This document shows positions 33,356-34,609 of a stretch of 34,609 nucleotides of DNA, piece after piece. The DNA is taken from positions 1 to 34,609 of the forward strand of contig JABGSE010000042.1 in NCBI GenBank assembly GCA_018647945.1, in the 5' to 3' direction. Numbering within the stretch: the stretch's first letter is position 1; each line of letters begins with the position of its first letter. A model generated the notes under the pieces. That model was not told where the DNA came from. It was given only the letters and a program-made list of their open reading frames with translations, and ran no database searches. The stretch comes from Flavobacteriales bacterium. Its GTDB lineage: Bacteria > Bacteroidota > Bacteroidia > Flavobacteriales > BACL11. A program made the translations under genes and the position numbers.

Positions 33356-33363
33356 CAATATTA
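33356..33363 (-). promoter_or_regulatory. Weak -7-like box before rplS
   Basis: Minus-strand bases TAATATTG differ from TAnnTTTG at one base and are followed by C. The box ends 34 bases before the rplS ATG, the same spacing as at rpsO. rplS may also be read from the trmD promoter. Confidence 0.35.
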
Positions 33364-33413
33364 CTAATTATTTTTTATAATACTAAAGAAAAATAAACAG
33401 AAAAATAAATATT

Positions 33414-34088
33414 TTATTTCAGTAAATCAGGACGAATATTTTTAGTTCTTTCCAATGCTTTTTCTTCTCTCCATTTGTCTATAAATTTTGGATTTCCAGA
33501 AAGGAGTACTTCAGGCACTTTCCATCCTTTGTATTCAGAAGGCCTAGTGTAAATTGGGTGAGAAAGTAAATTGTCCTGAAAAGAATCAGATAGAGCGGAG
33601 GTTTCATCTGAAATCGCTCCAGGTATTAATCTAACAATAGAATCGGTAAGTACAGCGGCTGCTAATTCTCCTCCTGTCAGAACGTAATCTCCAATAGAGA
33701 TTTCCATTGTTATTAATTTCTCCCTTATTCTTTGGTCTATTCCTTTATAGTGTCCGCAAAGTAGTACCAAGTTTTTGGCAGAAGATAGTTTGTTACAAGT
33801 TTCTTGTTTTAAAGTTTGGGAATCAGGAGTTAGGTAAATTATTTCATCATAATCTCTTTCCGATTTGAGTTTTGAAATACAATCGTCAATTGGCTGTATG
33901 TTCATTACCATTCCTGATCCTCCTCCAAATTGATAATCGTCCACACTTTTTTGTTTGTTGGTGGAGTAGGGTCGGAGGTCGTGAATATGGATTTCCACAA
34001 AATTATTTTCTTGTGCTCTTTTCAAAATAGAGTGTGAAAATGGTCCTGAAAAAAAATCAGGAAATATTGTAATGATGTCAATTCTCAT
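33414..34088 (-). CDS. trmD: tRNA (guanine-N1)-methyltransferase
   Basis: TrmD makes m1G37 next to the anticodon and prevents +1 frameshifting. The 224-residue protein is of normal length for a SPOUT-class TrmD. It shows [40 protein letters not shown] in parts ([12 protein letters not shown]), [25 protein letters not shown], the knot motif [14 protein letters not shown], and [21 protein letters not shown] in parts ([19 protein letters not shown]). rplS downstream matches the widespread trmD-rplS pairing. A -7 box ends just 4 bases before the ATG. Confidence 0.97.
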   Translation of the reverse strand: MRIDIITIFPDFFSGPFSHSILKRAQENNFVEIHIHDLRPYSTNKQKSVDDYQFGGGSGMVMNIQPIDDCISKLKSERDYDEIIYLTPDSQTLKQETCNKLSSAKNLVLLCGHYKGIDQRIREKLITMEISIGDYVLTGGELAAAVLTDSIVRLIPGAISDETSALSDSFQDNLLSHPIYTRPSEYKGWKVPEVLLSGNPKFIDKWREEKALERTKNIRPDLLK

Positions 34089-34092
34089 ACGT

Positions 34093-34100
34093 CAAAAATA
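34093..34100 (-). promoter_or_regulatory. -7 promoter box directly before trmD
   Basis: Minus-strand bases TATTTTTG match TAnnTTTG and are followed by ACGT and then the trmD ATG. The predicted mRNA would have no or almost no leader. Confidence 0.5.
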
Positions 34101-34161
34101 CAAAACATATTTTGAAATAAAATAGGTTAAAATACATTAAAATACCGTACTGACAAAATGA

Positions 34162-34169
34162 CAAACATA
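34162..34169 (-). promoter_or_regulatory. Second possible -7 box upstream of trmD
   Basis: Minus-strand bases TATGTTTG also match the consensus but lie 73 bases before the ATG. In AT-rich intergenic DNA such matches arise by chance, so this is a weaker candidate. The rest of the 281-base gap between trmD and the next gene shows only the terminator at 34310-34346. Confidence 0.3.
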
Positions 34170-34309
34170 AATTATAAAACACATAAACTCAACAAGATAC
34201 AGTTATTAAATAAATGTATAATATACTAATGTTAATTGAGATGAGTAATACTCTTAAATTTTGAAATTTAGTGAGTATGTCTGTAGTTTTAGTTGTAAAT
34301 TTTAGCATA

Positions 34310-34346
34310 AAAAAAGAGTGTATCATTAAACGAAACACTCTTTTTT
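34310..34346 (-). terminator. Terminator of the T9SS cargo gene
   Basis: A 12-bp inverted repeat (34310-34321 with 34335-34346) with a 13-base loop starts 23 bases after the stop codon. The A run at 34310-34315 gives a U tract on the minus strand. Confidence 0.8.
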
Positions 34347-34369
34347 AAAAGATTAAGTAGTATCAGAAT

Positions 34370-34609
34370 TTACTTAATATTAATTTTATTGTTGTATTGA
34401 TTTCCATTAATATCGGTAGTATTTATAATGTAAATTCCAGACGAAAAATTAGAAGTGCTAATTGTTGCTGGTAACATTAAGTTGATATGATTTGAAACCA
34501 TTTTTCCACTAAGGTCATAAATTTTAACAGAAGATAAATTTTTATTCCCTTCTATTTTAATGTTGTCATTGTATGAAAACATATTAATATTTTCCGAAAC
34601 TGTAGTGAT
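34370..34609 (-). CDS. C-terminal T9SS sorting domain of a secreted protein (5' part off the window)
   Basis: The last 79 codons of a longer gene enter from the right edge in frame, with no start in view. The peptide begins ITTVSENINMFSYNDNIKIEG in parts (VSENINMFSYN) and continues SSVKIYDLSGKMV, then SGIYIINTTDINGNQYNNKI, ending INIK. The IYDLSGK and SGIYII elements with a basic end are the signature of the type A T9SS C-terminal domain, which is recognised by the secretion machinery and cleaved on export. The usual PNP near the domain start is replaced by FSYND. The function of the cargo is not visible. Confidence 0.85.
   Translation of the reverse strand: MTTVSENINMFSYNDNIKIEGNKNLSSVKIYDLSGKMVSNHINLMLPATISTSNFSSGIYIINTTDINGNQYNNKINIK

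Noticed and set aside
34101-34309. Possible small RNA or small gene in the largest gap
   Set aside because: I see no open frame with family resemblance and no strong structure apart from the terminator at 34310-34346.
1-34609. tRNA, rRNA, CRISPR, insertion sequence, prophage or attachment sites
   Set aside because: No cloverleaf-like sequence, transposase, integrase, terminal inverted repeat or direct repeat array was recognised on reading; a covariance-model search was not possible here.

Overview
The window is an AT-rich, gene-dense stretch of a Bacteroidota chromosome, most likely a member of Flavobacteriia. Three things point there. Type IX secretion (T9SS) genes are present: porT, the PorX regulator with a PglZ domain, and a C-terminal T9SS sorting domain. 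Lipid A genes include the Bacteroidota-type lpxC-fabZ fusion. Many genes are preceded by the Bacteroidota -7 promoter element TAnnTTTG and lack a clear Shine-Dalgarno sequence. Nearly all of it is core chromosome. I see no insertion sequence, prophage, CRISPR array, tRNA or rRNA, and no gap above 300 bases without a gene.

Layout from left to right. On the minus strand: start of pnp (cut by the edge), rpsO, then accD and fbaA. A SpoU-type RNA methyltransferase is divergent from fbaA and convergent with a small membrane zinc-ribbon gene. Next is a minus-strand operon aspC, hldE1-like kinase, SLC12-like permease, ubiE/menG, porT. A small plus-strand gene (10005-10340) encodes an exported SQAD-repeat protein. 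A long minus-strand block follows: HD hydrolase, lpxD, lpxC-fabZ, lpxA, efp, serC, serA, DUF1015, yggS, ridA, meaB. Divergent from the HD gene is a plus-strand block porX, tsaE, alanine dehydrogenase-like gene, membrane protein, then ffh, folD and a cold-shock gene. hutI (minus) and aroC (plus) are divergent, and aroC is followed by a DAACS symporter and an OmpA/beta-propeller protein. The window ends with rplS, trmD and the 3' end of a T9SS cargo gene, all minus.

Functional groupings. Envelope and secretion: porT, porX, the OmpA/PD40 protein, the lipid A genes, the heptose kinase-like gene and a T9SS cargo tail. Translation and protein targeting: rpsO, rplS, trmD, efp, tsaE, ffh. Serine synthesis (serC, serA) is joined to PLP homeostasis (yggS) and enamine deamination (ridA) in one apparent operon.

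The most interesting signals are regulatory or small-scale. (1) -7 boxes lie only 4-6 bases before the start codons of lpxD, hutI, aroC and trmD, predicting leaderless mRNAs. (2) An in-frame, cysteine-rich, start-less reading frame follows the stop of the SQAD-repeat gene. (3) The alanine dehydrogenase-like protein appears to have Gln in place of the catalytic His. (4) The symporter carries a loop insert of roughly 100 residues. (5) The OmpA protein has a PorE-like architecture and two G-tracts. I did not find a convincing wholly new multi-gene system.
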